A DNA stretch of 64,000 bases from Paracoccus sediminis (GTDB taxonomy: Bacteria > Pseudomonadota > Alphaproteobacteria > Rhodobacterales > Rhodobacteraceae): the NCBI RefSeq assembly GCF_900188295.1, contig NZ_FZNM01000010.1, positions 1 to 64,000 on the forward strand, given 5' to 3'. A program made the translations under genes and the position numbers. Shown here piece after piece: positions 35,505 through 44,880 of the stretch (the stretch's first letter is position 1; each line of letters begins with the position of its first letter). The notes under the pieces are model-generated. The model worked only from the letters and a program-made list of their open reading frames with translations, did no database searches and was not told where the DNA came from.

Positions 35505-36437
35505 ATGGCCCTGACGCTGTCGCTGAACACCAACCCGCTGGTCAACCGCTTTGCCGATCCCGACGACCTGATCGACATGGTCGCGCGCGACCTTCGCATC
35601 CGCGACCTGCAACTGACGCACGAATTCATCAACCCAGGCTGGTCCGCCCCGGTGATCCGCCGCCTGACGCGCCAGATGGCGGCGGCCCTGGACCGGACCG
35701 GCGTGCGCGTCACCAGCGGCATGACCGGCCCCTATGGGCGGCTGAACCATTTCGGCCATCCCGACCGCGACGTGCGGCGGTATTATGTCGATTGGTTCAA
35801 GACCTTTGCCGACATCATCGGCGATCTGGGCGGCACGTCGGTCGGCACGCAATTCGCGATCTTCACTTATCAGGATTACGACGATCCCATCCGACGCGAG
35901 GCGCTGATCCAGACTGCCATCGACTGCTGGGCCGAGGTCGCGGATCACGCCAAGGCCGCCGGGCTGGACTATGTGTTCTGGGAACCGATGAGCGTGGCCC
36001 GCGAATTCGGCGAAACCATCGCGGCCTGCATGGACCTGCAAGACCGGCTGACGGCGGCGGACATGGCGGTGCCGATGTGGATGATGGCCGACATCGACCA
36101 CGGCGACGTGACCAGCCCCGACCCCGACGACACCGACCCCTATGCCTGGGCGCGCGCGGTCCCCAGGGTCAGCCCGATCATCCACATCAAGCAGTCGATG
36201 ATGGACAAGTCGGGCCACCGCCCCTTTACCGCCGAATACAACGCCAAGGGCGCCATTCAGCCCGAACCGCTGCTGGCGGCGTTCGCGGCGGGCGGCGCGG
36301 TGGACAACGAAATCTGCCTGGAACTGTCCTTCAAGGAGCGAGAGCCGAACGACCGCCAGGTGATCGCCCAGATCGCCGAAAGCGTGGCCTTTTGGGCGCC
36401 GCATATCGACAGCGGGGCCAGGGATCTGAAGATCTGA
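35505..36437 (+). CDS. eryC: EryC, sugar-phosphate isomerase/epimerase-fold enzyme (tetrulose 4-phosphate racemase)
   Basis: A 310-residue TIM-barrel protein of the xylose-isomerase-like / AP-endonuclease 2 superfamily. Barrel residues visible include HEFINPGW, GPYGRLNHFGHPD, YVFWEPMSVAREFGET, MWMMADIDHGD and the final EICLELSFKEREPND, with several acidic and histidine metal ligands. In Brucella, EryC is the racemase turning L- into D-3-tetrulose 4-phosphate; the older name dehydrogenase is a misnomer. It starts five bases after eryB and overlaps the Fe-ADH gene by one base. Confidence 0.88.
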   Translation: MALTLSLNTNPLVNRFADPDDLIDMVARDLRIRDLQLTHEFINPGWSAPVIRRLTRQMAAALDRTGVRVTSGMTGPYGRLNHFGHPDRDVRRYYVDWFKTFADIIGDLGGTSVGTQFAIFTYQDYDDPIRREALIQTAIDCWAEVADHAKAAGLDYVFWEPMSVAREFGETIAACMDLQDRLTAADMAVPMWMMADIDHGDVTSPDPDDTDPYAWARAVPRVSPIIHIKQSMMDKSGHRPFTAEYNAKGAIQPEPLLAAFAAGGAVDNEICLELSFKEREPNDRQVIAQIAESVAFWAPHIDSGARDLKI

Positions 36438-37585
36438 TGATCGCGCCCTTCGCCCTCGCCACCGCGACCGCGATCCTGTTCGGCAGGGGGCAGGCGGGTC
36501 ATGCGGCGGCGCGGGTGGCGGACATGGGCGGGCGGGTGCTGCTGGTCCATGGCCGCGACGCGCGCCGCGCGTCCTGGCTGGCCGATGCGCTGGCGGCACA
36601 AGGCTGCGCGGTCACGGGATTCGCCGTGCCGCGCGAACCGGATATTCCGCTGGTCCAGGACGGCATCTTGGCTGCAAATGGCGCGCAGGTCGTCGTGGCC
36701 TTGGGCGGCGGCGCGGTGATCGACACGGGGAAAGCCGTCGCCGCGCTGGTTCCCGCGACGCGCCCCATGCTGGACCATCTGGAGGTCGTGGGCCGGGGCC
36801 TGCCGCTGGACCATCCGCCCCTGCCCTTTGTCGCCATCCCCACCACGGCGGGCACCGGGGCCGAGGTCACGCGCAACGCGGTGATCGGCGTGCCGGACCA
36901 CCGCCGCAAGGTCAGCCTGCGCGATGCGCGGATGCTGCCGCGCCTGGCCATCGTCGATCCGGCGCTGACCGACGGTTGCCCCCGCGCGGTGACGCTGGCA
37001 TCCGGCCTGGACGCCATCACGCAAGTCGTCGAACCCTATGTCTGCACCCGCGCCAATCCCCTGACCGACGCGCTGTGCCGCGAGGCCATTCCGCGCGGCA
37101 TCGTGGCGATCCGGCGGCTGATGGAGGCCGAGGATCCGGCCGCGCGCGACGACATGGCCTGGGTTTCCCTGTGCGGCGGGCTTGCCCTTGCCAATGCCGG
37201 GCTGGGCGCGGTGCATGGCCTGGCCGGGCCGCTGGGGGGGCTGACCGGCGCGGCGCATGGCGCGATCTGCGGGGCGTTGCTGCCGCATGTGCTGGCGGCC
37301 AACCGGCGCGCCGCGGCCGATCCCGCGATCATCGCCCGGCTGGATCAGGTCGCCCACTGGATCGGCGCGGCCTTTGGCCGGCCCCACGCCTCGGCCCCCG
37401 AGGCCGCGCGCGCCCTGGCCGACTGGTCCCATGCCGCCGGCCTGCCCGCCCTGTCCGCCCTTGGCATCGGCCCCGAAGCGCAGGCCGCCGCCGCCGAGGC
37501 TGCGGCCGCGTCATCCTCGATGAAGGCCAATCCGGCGGCGCTGACGACAGCCGACCTGCGCCGGGCGATGGAGGATGCGGGCTGA
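36437..37585 (+). CDS. Iron-containing alcohol dehydrogenase family protein within the eryABCD operon
   Basis: A 382-residue group III (Fe-ADH) dehydrogenase. The cofactor loop VVALGGGAVIDTGKAVAAL carries the GGGxxxDxxK pattern; the TTAGTGAEVTRNAVIG block and the HGLAGPLGGLTGAAHG histidine pair for metal binding are conserved. The gene is wedged between eryC and eryD with one-base overlaps at both ends, so it is a full member of the operon. It is not one of the usual ery genes; it may oxidise or reduce a polyol, tetrulose or aldehyde intermediate. The substrate is not known. Confidence 0.85.
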   Translation: MIAPFALATATAILFGRGQAGHAAARVADMGGRVLLVHGRDARRASWLADALAAQGCAVTGFAVPREPDIPLVQDGILAANGAQVVVALGGGAVIDTGKAVAALVPATRPMLDHLEVVGRGLPLDHPPLPFVAIPTTAGTGAEVTRNAVIGVPDHRRKVSLRDARMLPRLAIVDPALTDGCPRAVTLASGLDAITQVVEPYVCTRANPLTDALCREAIPRGIVAIRRLMEAEDPAARDDMAWVSLCGGLALANAGLGAVHGLAGPLGGLTGAAHGAICGALLPHVLAANRRAAADPAIIARLDQVAHWIGAAFGRPHASAPEAARALADWSHAAGLPALSALGIGPEAQAAAAEAAAASSSMKANPAALTTADLRRAMEDAG

Positions 37586-38535
37586 TGGCGCGGCGCGACG
37601 GAAACGACCCCGAACAAAGCCTGGCGATCCGGGCGGCCTGGCTGCATTACGCGGGCGGCCTGACCCAGGCCGCGGTCGCCAAGCGGCTGGGCGTCACCGG
37701 CGTCAAGGCGCACCGGCTGATCGCGCGGGCGGTGGCGGACGGCGTGGTCAAGGTCAGCATCGACGGCGCCATCGTCGAATGCGCCATGCTCGAGGATCGG
37801 CTGTGCGCGCGATACGGGCTGGCCTTCTGCGAGGTCGCCCCCGACCTGGGCGAGGACGGAATGCCCCTGCGCGCTCTCGGCCTGGCCGGGGCCAGCTTTC
37901 TGCGCCGGGAAATCGAGCGCGGCGAACACAGCCTGATCGGGCTGGGCCATGGCCGCACGCTGGCGGCCGCGGTGGAACAGATGCCCCGGTTCGACGCCAA
38001 CGACACCAGCTTCGTGTCGCTGCTGGGCGGGCTGACGCGCAGCTATTCGGCCAACCGCCACGACGTGATGCACCGGCTGGCCGAAAAGACCGGGGCGCAG
38101 GCCTATGTGCTGCCGGTGCCGTTCTTTTCCAATTCGGAACGCGACCGCGCGGTGCTGCTGGCCCAGCCGGGCGTGGCCGACCTGTTCGACCGCGCCAACG
38201 GGGCGGGGCTGAAGTTCGTGGGCATGGGCACCGTCGATCCCGGCGCGCAGCTTGTCGCATCGGGCATGATCGAACCGCGCGAGATCGACGAGATCCGCGC
38301 GGGCGGCGGCGTGGGCGAGATGATGGGCCATTTCTTCGACGCGACGGGCAGGGTGCTGGACACGACCCTGACCGCGCGCACCCTGTCCGCGTCCCTGGAC
38401 GAACCCGGCGACAGCCGGACGGTGGTGATCGCGGGCGGCGCCGACAAGGTCGAGGCGATCCGCGCCGCGCTGAACAGCGGGCGGCTGCGGGGGCTTATCA
38501 CCGACGAGGTGACGGCGGCGGCCCTTGCGGGATGA
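37585..38535 (+). CDS. eryD: Erythritol operon regulator EryD, SorC/DeoR-type
   Basis: A 316-residue sugar-sensing regulator. An N-terminal helix-turn-helix (WLHYAGGLTQAAVAKRLGVT) is followed by a SorC-type sugar-phosphate-binding domain (GLGHGRTLAAAVEQMP ... VGMGTVDPGAQLVASG ... GGADKVEAIRAAL). In Brucella and Sinorhizobium EryD represses the ery operon and is released by erythritol. It is the last gene of the operon, overlaps Fe-ADH by one base and faces tkt convergently. Confidence 0.9.
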   Translation: MARRDGNDPEQSLAIRAAWLHYAGGLTQAAVAKRLGVTGVKAHRLIARAVADGVVKVSIDGAIVECAMLEDRLCARYGLAFCEVAPDLGEDGMPLRALGLAGASFLRREIERGEHSLIGLGHGRTLAAAVEQMPRFDANDTSFVSLLGGLTRSYSANRHDVMHRLAEKTGAQAYVLPVPFFSNSERDRAVLLAQPGVADLFDRANGAGLKFVGMGTVDPGAQLVASGMIEPREIDEIRAGGGVGEMMGHFFDATGRVLDTTLTARTLSASLDEPGDSRTVVIAGGADKVEAIRAALNSGRLRGLITDEVTAAALAG

Positions 38536-38605
38536 CCGATGGCGAAACGGGCCGGACGCGATGCCCGGCCCGTTCGCTGTCGTCTGATCCCGCGCGGGGA
38601 ATGGA

Positions 38606-40636
38606 TTATTGTCCGGCCACCGCCTTGGCCCGCGCCACGATAGCCTCCTTGGTGATCCCGAACTCCTGATACAGCCGCTCGATGGGGGCCGAGGCGCCAA
38701 AGCCGGTCATGCCGATCACGTCGTCCTCGGACGCGACATAGCGCGTCCAGCCGAACTTGCCCGCGGCTTCCACCGCGATGCGCGGCGCGTCGCCCAGGGT
38801 GGCCTTGCGGTAATCGTCCGGCTGGGCGTCGAACAGTTCCCACGACGGCATCGACACGACGGCGACGGCCAGCCCGCCTTCGTGCAGCGCCTCGGCGGCC
38901 TGCACGGCCAACGCGACCTCGGTCCCCGTGGCGATCAGGGTCACGTCGCGGCCTTCCCCGAACTGGCGGATGACATAGGCGCCCCTGGCGGTCAGGTTCT
39001 CGTCGCCCGCGTCCAGCCGCAGTTGCGGCACGTCCTGGCGCGACAGGGCCAGCAAGGACGGCACATGGCGGTTGCGGATCGCGATGTCCCAGGCCTCCAG
39101 CGTTTCCACCGTGTCGGCGGGGCGCAGCACCGTCAGGTTGGGGATGGCGCGGAGCGACGCCAGATGCTCGATCGGCTGGTGGGTCGGGCCGTCCTCGCCC
39201 AGCCCGATGCTGTCATGGGTCATCACGAAGATCGTGCCGACCCCCATCAGCGCCGACAGGCGGATGGCGTTGCGGGCATAGTCGGAAAACACCAGGAACG
39301 TCCCGCCATAGGCGATGAAGCCGCCATGCAGGTTGATGCCGTTCATCGCCGCGCACATGCCGAATTCGCGCACGCCGTACCCGATGTAACGGCCCGGCGC
39401 CTGACGGGTGTACTGGCTGTCCACGGCCTTGACGCGGGTCAGGTTCGATCCGGTCAGGTCGGCCGATCCGCCGATCATCTCGGGCAGGGCGGCGGTCAGC
39501 GGCTCCAGCGCCATCTGGCTGGCCTTGCGGGTCGCGGCCTTTTTCGGGTCCGCGAACAGCGCGCCGCGCGCGGCCTTGACGGCCGCGTCATACCCTTCGG
39601 GCAGGGTGCCCGCGATGCGGCGGTTGAATTCGTCGCGGAGATCGGCGGATTTCCCGGCCAGACGCGCCTCCCACGCCTCGCGGTCTTTGGCGCCGCGCAC
39701 CCCGATGTCGCGCCACTGGGCGGCCAGATCGTCGGGGATCACAAAGGCTTCGTGCGGCCAGCCGATCGCCTCGCGGGTCAGCGCGGCCTCATCCTTGCCC
39801 AGGGGCGATCCGTGAACCGAATACGTCCCCGCCTTGTTGGGCGATCCGAATCCGATCACTGTCTTCATCGCGATCAGCGACGGCTTGCCGGTTTCCGCCT
39901 TGGCCGCCGCGATGGCCGCGTCCAGCGCCTTGCCGTCATGGCCGTCGCATTTCTGGACATGCCAGCCGCAGGCCTGGAAGCGGGCCGGGACATCCTCGGA
40001 AAAGCTGATCGAGGTCGGGCCGTCGATGGTGATGTCGTTGTCGTCATACAGCACGATCAGCTTGCCCAGGCCCAGATGGCCCGCCAGGCTGATCGCCTCT
40101 TGCCCGATGCCCTCTTGCAGGCAGCCGTCGCCGGTAAAGACATAGGTGCGGTGATCGACCAGATCGTCACCGAATTCGGCCGCCAGCGCGCGTTCCGCCA
40201 GCGCCATGCCGACCGCCGTGGCGATGCCCTGGCCCAGCGGCCCGGTCGTCGTCTCGATGCCCTGGGCATGGCCGTATTCCGGGTGGCCCGCCGTGATCGA
40301 CCCCCACTGGCGGAAGTTCCTGACCTGCTCCAGCGTCATGTCCTCATACCCCGTCAGGTGCAAGAGGCTGTAGAGCAGCATGGATGCGTGGCCGTTCGAC
40401 AGCACGAAGCGGTCGCGATCCGGCCAGTCGGGGTTCTTGGCGTCGAACTTCAGGTGGTTACGGAACAGCACGGTCGCCGCGTCGGCCATGCCCATGGGCG
40501 CGCCCGGATGGCCCGAGTTCGCGGCGTTCACCGCGTCGATGGACAGCGCGCGGATACAATTGGCCAGCGCGAAATTCTGCGGATCCAGATCGGCCTTGGC
40601 GGCGATCTTGGGGTCTTGGGGCGAATCTAGGGGCAT
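38606..40636 (-). CDS. tkt: Transketolase
   Basis: A 676-residue thiamine-diphosphate enzyme moving two-carbon units between sugar phosphates. The ThDP motif is FTGDGCLQEGIGQEAISLAGHLGLGKL (shown broken: GDGCLQEG then GLGKLIVLYDDND), and the pyrimidine domain holds HDSIGLGEDGPTHQP. The start at 40636 gives the usual N-terminus; a longer in-frame start in the intergenic region lacks support. It diverges from eryR and would use D-erythrose 4-phosphate from EryI. It may be a dedicated copy, separate from a housekeeping one. Confidence 0.94.
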   Translation of the reverse strand: MPLDSPQDPKIAAKADLDPQNFALANCIRALSIDAVNAANSGHPGAPMGMADAATVLFRNHLKFDAKNPDWPDRDRFVLSNGHASMLLYSLLHLTGYEDMTLEQVRNFRQWGSITAGHPEYGHAQGIETTTGPLGQGIATAVGMALAERALAAEFGDDLVDHRTYVFTGDGCLQEGIGQEAISLAGHLGLGKLIVLYDDNDITIDGPTSISFSEDVPARFQACGWHVQKCDGHDGKALDAAIAAAKAETGKPSLIAMKTVIGFGSPNKAGTYSVHGSPLGKDEAALTREAIGWPHEAFVIPDDLAAQWRDIGVRGAKDREAWEARLAGKSADLRDEFNRRIAGTLPEGYDAAVKAARGALFADPKKAATRKASQMALEPLTAALPEMIGGSADLTGSNLTRVKAVDSQYTRQAPGRYIGYGVREFGMCAAMNGINLHGGFIAYGGTFLVFSDYARNAIRLSALMGVGTIFVMTHDSIGLGEDGPTHQPIEHLASLRAIPNLTVLRPADTVETLEAWDIAIRNRHVPSLLALSRQDVPQLRLDAGDENLTARGAYVIRQFGEGRDVTLIATGTEVALAVQAAEALHEGGLAVAVVSMPSWELFDAQPDDYRKATLGDAPRIAVEAAGKFGWTRYVASEDDVIGMTGFGASAPIERLYQEFGITKEAIVARAKAVAGQ

Positions 40637-40682
40637 GTGGTCCTCCGACGGTTTGGGATGGCATAACGCGGACGAAACGCGA

Positions 40683-40720
40683 TCACAACAATAATCACAT
40701 TTTCTCATCACAAATTCACA
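40683..40720. promoter_or_regulatory. Candidate EryR operator: four TCACA motifs
   Basis: In the 143-bp divergent gap between tkt and eryR, an AT-rich stretch carries TCACA at 40683, 40694, 40708 and 40716, all in one orientation (start-to-start spacings 11, 14 and 8). DeoR-family repressors often bind short direct repeats of this type near the promoter. A T/A-rich block (40721-40740) follows. EryR, encoded next door, is the likely ligand; this is a prediction from position. Confidence 0.45.
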
Positions 40721-40779
40721 AAAAATATGTTGCGATTTGCGCCGCAGATGTTAGAACTAAGCCAACGACGGAGGATCAG

Positions 40780-41544
40780 GTGAAGCGCGACGACCGCAGG
40801 CAGGCGATCATGGATCTTCTGGTGGGCGCGCGGGCTGTCGATCTGGACGACCTGGCCGACCGCTTCGCCGTGTCGCGCATGACCATCCATCGCGACCTGG
40901 ACGACCTGGAACAGGCGGGCCTGCTGCGCAAGGTGCGCGGCGGCGCCACCATCGAGGCCGGGACGCAGTTCGAAAGCGACTTCCGCATCCGCGCCTTGCA
41001 GGACGGCGACGCCAAGGCGCGCATGGCCCGCGCGGCGCTGGATCTGGTGGAACCCGGCATGACGGTGATGGTCAACGACGGATCCATGGCCGCATTGCTG
41101 GGCGCCAGCCTGACGGGCAGGGCGCCGTTGACCGTCATCACCAACAACGCCGCCGTGATCGACCGGCTGAAGGACGCGCCCCGCGTGACGCTGATCGCCT
41201 TGGGCGGCACCTACAGCGCCAAGTTCAACGGCTTTTTCGGCACCGTGACCGAAGATGCGCTGTCGCGGCTGCGCGCGGATCTGGCCTTCATCTCGACCCC
41301 CGCGGTGGCGGGGCTGCGGGCGTTTCACATGGACGACGCGGCGGTCCGCGCCAAGCGCGCCATGATGGCCGCCGCCGACCGGACCGTGCTGCTGGTCAAC
41401 CACAGCCGCTTTGGCCGGTCCGCGCTGCACGCGCTGGCGGATCTGACCGATTTCGACGCCATCATCACCGACGCCGCCCCCGCCCCCGAGGATCGCGCCG
41501 CGATCGACCGGGCCGGGCTGCGGCTGACCATCGCAAAGGATTGA
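40780..41544 (+). CDS. eryR: EryR, DeoR-family transcriptional regulator
   Basis: A 254-residue DeoR regulator starting with GTG, five bases after a GGAGGA ribosome site. The N-terminal winged helix (VDLDDLADRFAVSRMTIHRDL) binds DNA; the C-terminal sugar-phosphate domain has the VNDGSMAALLGA, NNAAVI and ALGGTYS-type loops. It heads the eryR-tpiA-rpiB-fbp-fba operon, the same order (eryR-tpiB-rpiB) as in rhizobial erythritol loci. It probably responds to a phosphorylated sugar and controls both directions of its divergent promoter. Confidence 0.9.
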   Translation: MKRDDRRQAIMDLLVGARAVDLDDLADRFAVSRMTIHRDLDDLEQAGLLRKVRGGATIEAGTQFESDFRIRALQDGDAKARMARAALDLVEPGMTVMVNDGSMAALLGASLTGRAPLTVITNNAAVIDRLKDAPRVTLIALGGTYSAKFNGFFGTVTEDALSRLRADLAFISTPAVAGLRAFHMDDAAVRAKRAMMAAADRTVLLVNHSRFGRSALHALADLTDFDAIITDAAPAPEDRAAIDRAGLRLTIAKD

Positions 41545-41557
41545 ACGGGGGACTGAC

Positions 41558-42331
41558 ATGAGCGATTTCTGGATCGGCACCAGCTGGAAGATGAACAAGA
41601 CGCTGGCCGAGGCGCGCGTCTTTGCCGAAGGGCTGGCCGCCGCCGACGCCGACCGCGACCCGCGCATCCGGCGCTTTGTCATCCCGCCCTTCACCGCCGT
41701 GCGGCAGGTCAAGGAATGGCTGGCCGATACATCCGTCAAGGTCGGGGCGCAGAACATGCATTGGGCCGACGAGGGCGCCTGGACCGGGGAAGTGTCCCCG
41801 ATGATGCTGCGCGACTGCAACCTGGACATCGTGGAATTGGGGCATTCCGAACGCCGCGAGCATTTCGGCGAAACCGACGAGACCGTCGGCCTGAAAACCG
41901 AGGCCGCCGTGCGCCACGGCCTGATCCCGCTGGTCTGCATCGGCGAAACGCTGGCCGAACGCGAATCCGGCCGCGCGCAGGACGTGCTGGAAACGCAGGT
42001 GCGCGGCGCTCTGTCCCGGCTGTCGGGCGATCAGAAGAACGCCGAAATCCTGCTGGCCTATGAACCCGTCTGGGCCATCGGCGTGAACGGCATCCCCGCC
42101 ACGTCCGACTATGCCGACGCCCGTCAGGCGGAAATCATCGCGGTCGCCCAGAACGTCCTGGGCCGCACCGTGCCCTGTCTTTACGGCGGCTCGGTCAATC
42201 CTGAAAACTGTCAGGAACTGATCGGATGCCCGCACATCGACGGGCTGTTCATCGGCCGGTCCGCCTGGAATGTGGACGGCTATCTCGACATCCTGGCGCG
42301 CTGCGCCGCAACTATCGGAGACAAGACATGA
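41558..42331 (+). CDS. eryH: Triosephosphate isomerase family enzyme EryH (TpiA2)
   Basis: A 257-residue TIM-barrel isomerase. The N-terminal lysine lies in [10 protein letters not shown], the histidine in [15 protein letters not shown], the general base in [12 protein letters not shown], and the phosphate loop in [10 protein letters not shown]. In Brucella the linked TpiA2 (EryH) converts D-3-tetrulose 4-phosphate to D-erythrulose 4-phosphate, which is the preferred reading here; it may retain triosephosphate isomerase activity. It follows eryR by 13 bp and overlaps rpiB by four bases. Confidence 0.9.
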   Translation: MSDFWIGTSWKMNKTLAEARVFAEGLAAADADRDPRIRRFVIPPFTAVRQVKEWLADTSVKVGAQNMHWADEGAWTGEVSPMMLRDCNLDIVELGHSERREHFGETDETVGLKTEAAVRHGLIPLVCIGETLAERESGRAQDVLETQVRGALSRLSGDQKNAEILLAYEPVWAIGVNGIPATSDYADARQAEIIAVAQNVLGRTVPCLYGGSVNPENCQELIGCPHIDGLFIGRSAWNVDGYLDILARCAATIGDKT

Positions 42332-42789
42332 AACTGGCAATCGCAGGCGACAGCGCGGGCGAAGGTCTGGCCAAGGTGCTGGCCGATCACCTGAAGGGCA
42401 AGCATGACGTGGCCGAGATCAGCCGCACCGACGCGGGCGCCGACGCTTTCTACGCCAACCTGTCCGACCGGGTGGCAAGCCAGGTCAGGGACGGCACCTA
42501 TGACCGCGCCATCCTGGTCTGCGGCACCGGCATCGGCGTCTGCATCGCGGCCAACAAGGTGCCGGGCATCCGCGCCGCGCTGACCCACGACACCTATTCC
42601 GCCACCCGCGCCGCGCTGTCCAACGACGCCCAGATCATCACCATGGGCGCCCGCGTGATCGGCCCGGAACTGGCCAAGGCCATCGCGGATGCGTTCCTGG
42701 CGGAAACGGAAAACTTCGACAAGGCCGGCAAGTCGGCGGGCAACGTGAATGCCATCGACGCGGTCGATGCGAAATATAACAAGGCCTGA
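42328..42789 (+). CDS. eryI: Ribose-5-phosphate isomerase B family enzyme EryI (RpiB)
   Basis: A 153-residue RpiB/LacAB-type isomerase. The N-terminal strand [14 protein letters not shown], the active-site [22 protein letters not shown] and the histidine in [22 protein letters not shown] are typical. In erythritol loci EryI converts D-erythrulose 4-phosphate to D-erythrose 4-phosphate, the end of the dedicated pathway; it may also serve ribose 5-phosphate. It overlaps eryH and precedes fbp by three bases. Confidence 0.92.
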   Translation: MKLAIAGDSAGEGLAKVLADHLKGKHDVAEISRTDAGADAFYANLSDRVASQVRDGTYDRAILVCGTGIGVCIAANKVPGIRAALTHDTYSATRAALSNDAQIITMGARVIGPELAKAIADAFLAETENFDKAGKSAGNVNAIDAVDAKYNKA

Positions 42790-42792
42790 GGC

Positions 42793-43773
42793 ATGCTGAA
42801 ACTGCCGAACGACGGCCCGGCCACGGGCCGCCTGCTGTCGCAGGTGCTGACCGGGGATGGCCCTGCCGCCATCGTCCGCGCCATCGCGCGGGCGCAGCCC
42901 CCGCTGATGGCACGCCTTGCCGCCGGTCGCCTGCACGGCGACCCGACCGAGATCGTGGGCGTCAACGACACCGGCGACCGGCAAAAGGCCCTGGATGTCG
43001 GCGCCCACCACCACATGATCGCGGCCCTGCGCCGGGCGGGCGTCCGGCAGGTGCTGTCCGAGGAAGCCGAGGCGGTGATCGACCTCAACCCCGACGGCGC
43101 ATGGGACGTGGCGATGGATCCCATCGACGGGTCCGGCAGCATTGGCATCGGCGCGCCGCTGGGGATGCTGTTTTCCATCCTGCCCGCCGCGCCCGAAGGA
43201 TTCCTGCGCACGGGCGAAAGCGTGGTCGCGGCGGGCTATGCGTCCTTTGGCCATTCGATGGACTTCGGCTGGTCATTGGGCGATGGCACCCACATCGCCG
43301 GCTGGGACGCCGAGGCGCAGGACTTCCGCCTGGTGCGCGAGAATGTGACGCTGAAGCCCAAGGCGTCCACCATCGCCTACAACGCGTCCAACGAACGCCA
43401 CTGGGCGCCGGGGCTGCAACGCTGGGTCGCCGATCTGCGGGCGGGCCGGGACGGGCCGCTGGCCAAGACCTACAACATGCGCTGGCTCGCCGCCGCCGTG
43501 GGCGAGTTGCACCGCATCCTGCTGAACGGGGGCGCGTTCCTGTATCCGGCCGACAACCGCCCCGGATACGGCAAGGGCAAGCTGCGTCTGGTCTATGAGG
43601 CGATGCCCATCGCGTTTCTGATCGAACAGGCGGGCGGGCGGGCATCCGATGGCGCCCAGCCCATCCGTTACCGCAAACCGTTAACGCTACACGACATGAC
43701 GCCCCTGATATTCGGCGCTAAGGACGAGGTCGAGACGATCCTCGGCTATCTGGCCGAACCCACCGAAGGATAA
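42793..43773 (+). CDS. fbp: Class I fructose-1,6-bisphosphatase (possibly also sedoheptulose-1,7-bisphosphatase)
   Basis: A 326-residue class I FBPase, as found in Calvin-cycle operons of this group (CbbF type). The metal site is [10 protein letters not shown] and the class signature [13 protein letters not shown] is complete, as is the [10 protein letters not shown] glutamate pair. It hydrolyses fructose 1,6-bisphosphate; CbbF-type members also take sedoheptulose 1,7-bisphosphate. It sits between eryI and the aldolase gene with 3- and 4-bp gaps. Confidence 0.92.
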   Translation: MLKLPNDGPATGRLLSQVLTGDGPAAIVRAIARAQPPLMARLAAGRLHGDPTEIVGVNDTGDRQKALDVGAHHHMIAALRRAGVRQVLSEEAEAVIDLNPDGAWDVAMDPIDGSGSIGIGAPLGMLFSILPAAPEGFLRTGESVVAAGYASFGHSMDFGWSLGDGTHIAGWDAEAQDFRLVRENVTLKPKASTIAYNASNERHWAPGLQRWVADLRAGRDGPLAKTYNMRWLAAAVGELHRILLNGGAFLYPADNRPGYGKGKLRLVYEAMPIAFLIEQAGGRASDGAQPIRYRKPLTLHDMTPLIFGAKDEVETILGYLAEPTEG

Positions 43774-43777
43774 CGAC

Positions 43778-44812
43778 ATGCCCATGATTACCCTGCGCCA
43801 GCTTCTCGACCACGCGGCCGAGAACGGCTACGCGGTCCCCGCCTTCAACATCAACAACATGGAGCAGGGTCTGGCGATCATGACCGCGGCGCAGGCGACG
43901 AAATCGCCGGTCATCCTGCAAGCCAGCCGGGGCGCGCGCGCCTATGCCAACGACCTGGTGCTGGCCGGGCTGATCCAGGGTTTCGCCAAGGCGTTCCCAG
44001 ACATCCCGCTGTGCATGCACCTGGACCACGGCAACGGGCTGGCGACCTGCGCCACCGCGATCCAGAACGGTTTTACCTCCGTGATGATGGACGGGTCGCT
44101 GAAAGCCGACGGCAAGACGCCCGCCGATTACGACTATAACCGCGACGTGACCGCCCAGGTGGTGCAGATGGCCCATGCCTGCGGCGTCTCGGTCGAGGGC
44201 GAGCTGGGCGTGCTGGGTTCCCTGGAAACCGGCATGGGCGATCAGGAGGACGGCCACGGCGCCACCGAACAGCTGGGCCACGACCAGCTGCTGACCGACC
44301 CGGACGAGGCGGTGCGGTTCGTCAACGACACCGGCGTCGATGCGCTGGCCATCGCCATGGGCACCTCGCACGGCGCCTACAAGTTCTCTCGCAAGCCCGA
44401 CGGCGACATCCTGGCGATGCATGTGATCGAGGAAATCCACACCCGCCTGCCCAACACCCATCTGGTGATGCACGGATCGTCCTCGGTCCCCGAGGATCTG
44501 CAGCAGATCATCAACAGCTATGGCGGCGACATCAAGCCGACCTGGGGCGTCCCGGTCGAGGAGATCCAGCGCGGCATCAAGCACGGCGTGCGCAAGGTCA
44601 ACATCGACACCGACAACCGCCTGGCCATGACCGCCGCCATCCGCAAGGTGTTTTCCGAGGACCCGTCCGAGTTCGACCCGCGCAAGTATCTGAAGCCTGC
44701 CATGCAGATGATGTCGCAGGTCTGCAAGGACCGCTTCGAGGCGTTCGGGACGGCCGGCAATGCCGACAGGATCGTGCCGCTGCCGCTGTCGGTGATGGCT
44801 GGGCGGTATTGA
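43778..44812 (+). CDS. fba: Class II fructose-bisphosphate aldolase, Calvin-cycle subtype
   Basis: A 344-residue zinc aldolase. The zinc ligands lie in CMHLDHGN and the later histidines in GTSHGAYK and [24 protein letters not shown] is the substrate-phosphate block. It joins dihydroxyacetone phosphate to glyceraldehyde 3-phosphate, and the Calvin subtype also uses erythrose 4-phosphate to make sedoheptulose 1,7-bisphosphate. It is the last gene of the eryR operon and is followed by a terminator. Confidence 0.95.
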   Translation: MPMITLRQLLDHAAENGYAVPAFNINNMEQGLAIMTAAQATKSPVILQASRGARAYANDLVLAGLIQGFAKAFPDIPLCMHLDHGNGLATCATAIQNGFTSVMMDGSLKADGKTPADYDYNRDVTAQVVQMAHACGVSVEGELGVLGSLETGMGDQEDGHGATEQLGHDQLLTDPDEAVRFVNDTGVDALAIAMGTSHGAYKFSRKPDGDILAMHVIEEIHTRLPNTHLVMHGSSSVPEDLQQIINSYGGDIKPTWGVPVEEIQRGIKHGVRKVNIDTDNRLAMTAAIRKVFSEDPSEFDPRKYLKPAMQMMSQVCKDRFEAFGTAGNADRIVPLPLSVMAGRY

Positions 44813-44828
44813 TTTGCTGAGGATGAAG

Positions 44829-44864
44829 GAAAGGGGCCTCGCCGGGTGGCGGGGCCTTTCTTAT
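44829..44864 (+). terminator. Terminator of the eryR-fba operon
   Basis: A GC-rich hairpin begins 16 bp after the fba stop: GAAAGGGGCCTCGCC (44829-44843) can pair with GGCGGGGCCTTTC (44848-44860) around a GGGT loop, with one bulge, followed by TTAT. It separates the erythritol regulon from the foreign-looking AlbA_2 gene that starts 17 bp downstream. Confidence 0.7.
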
Positions 44865-44880
44865 AGGGATAAGATGCGGC

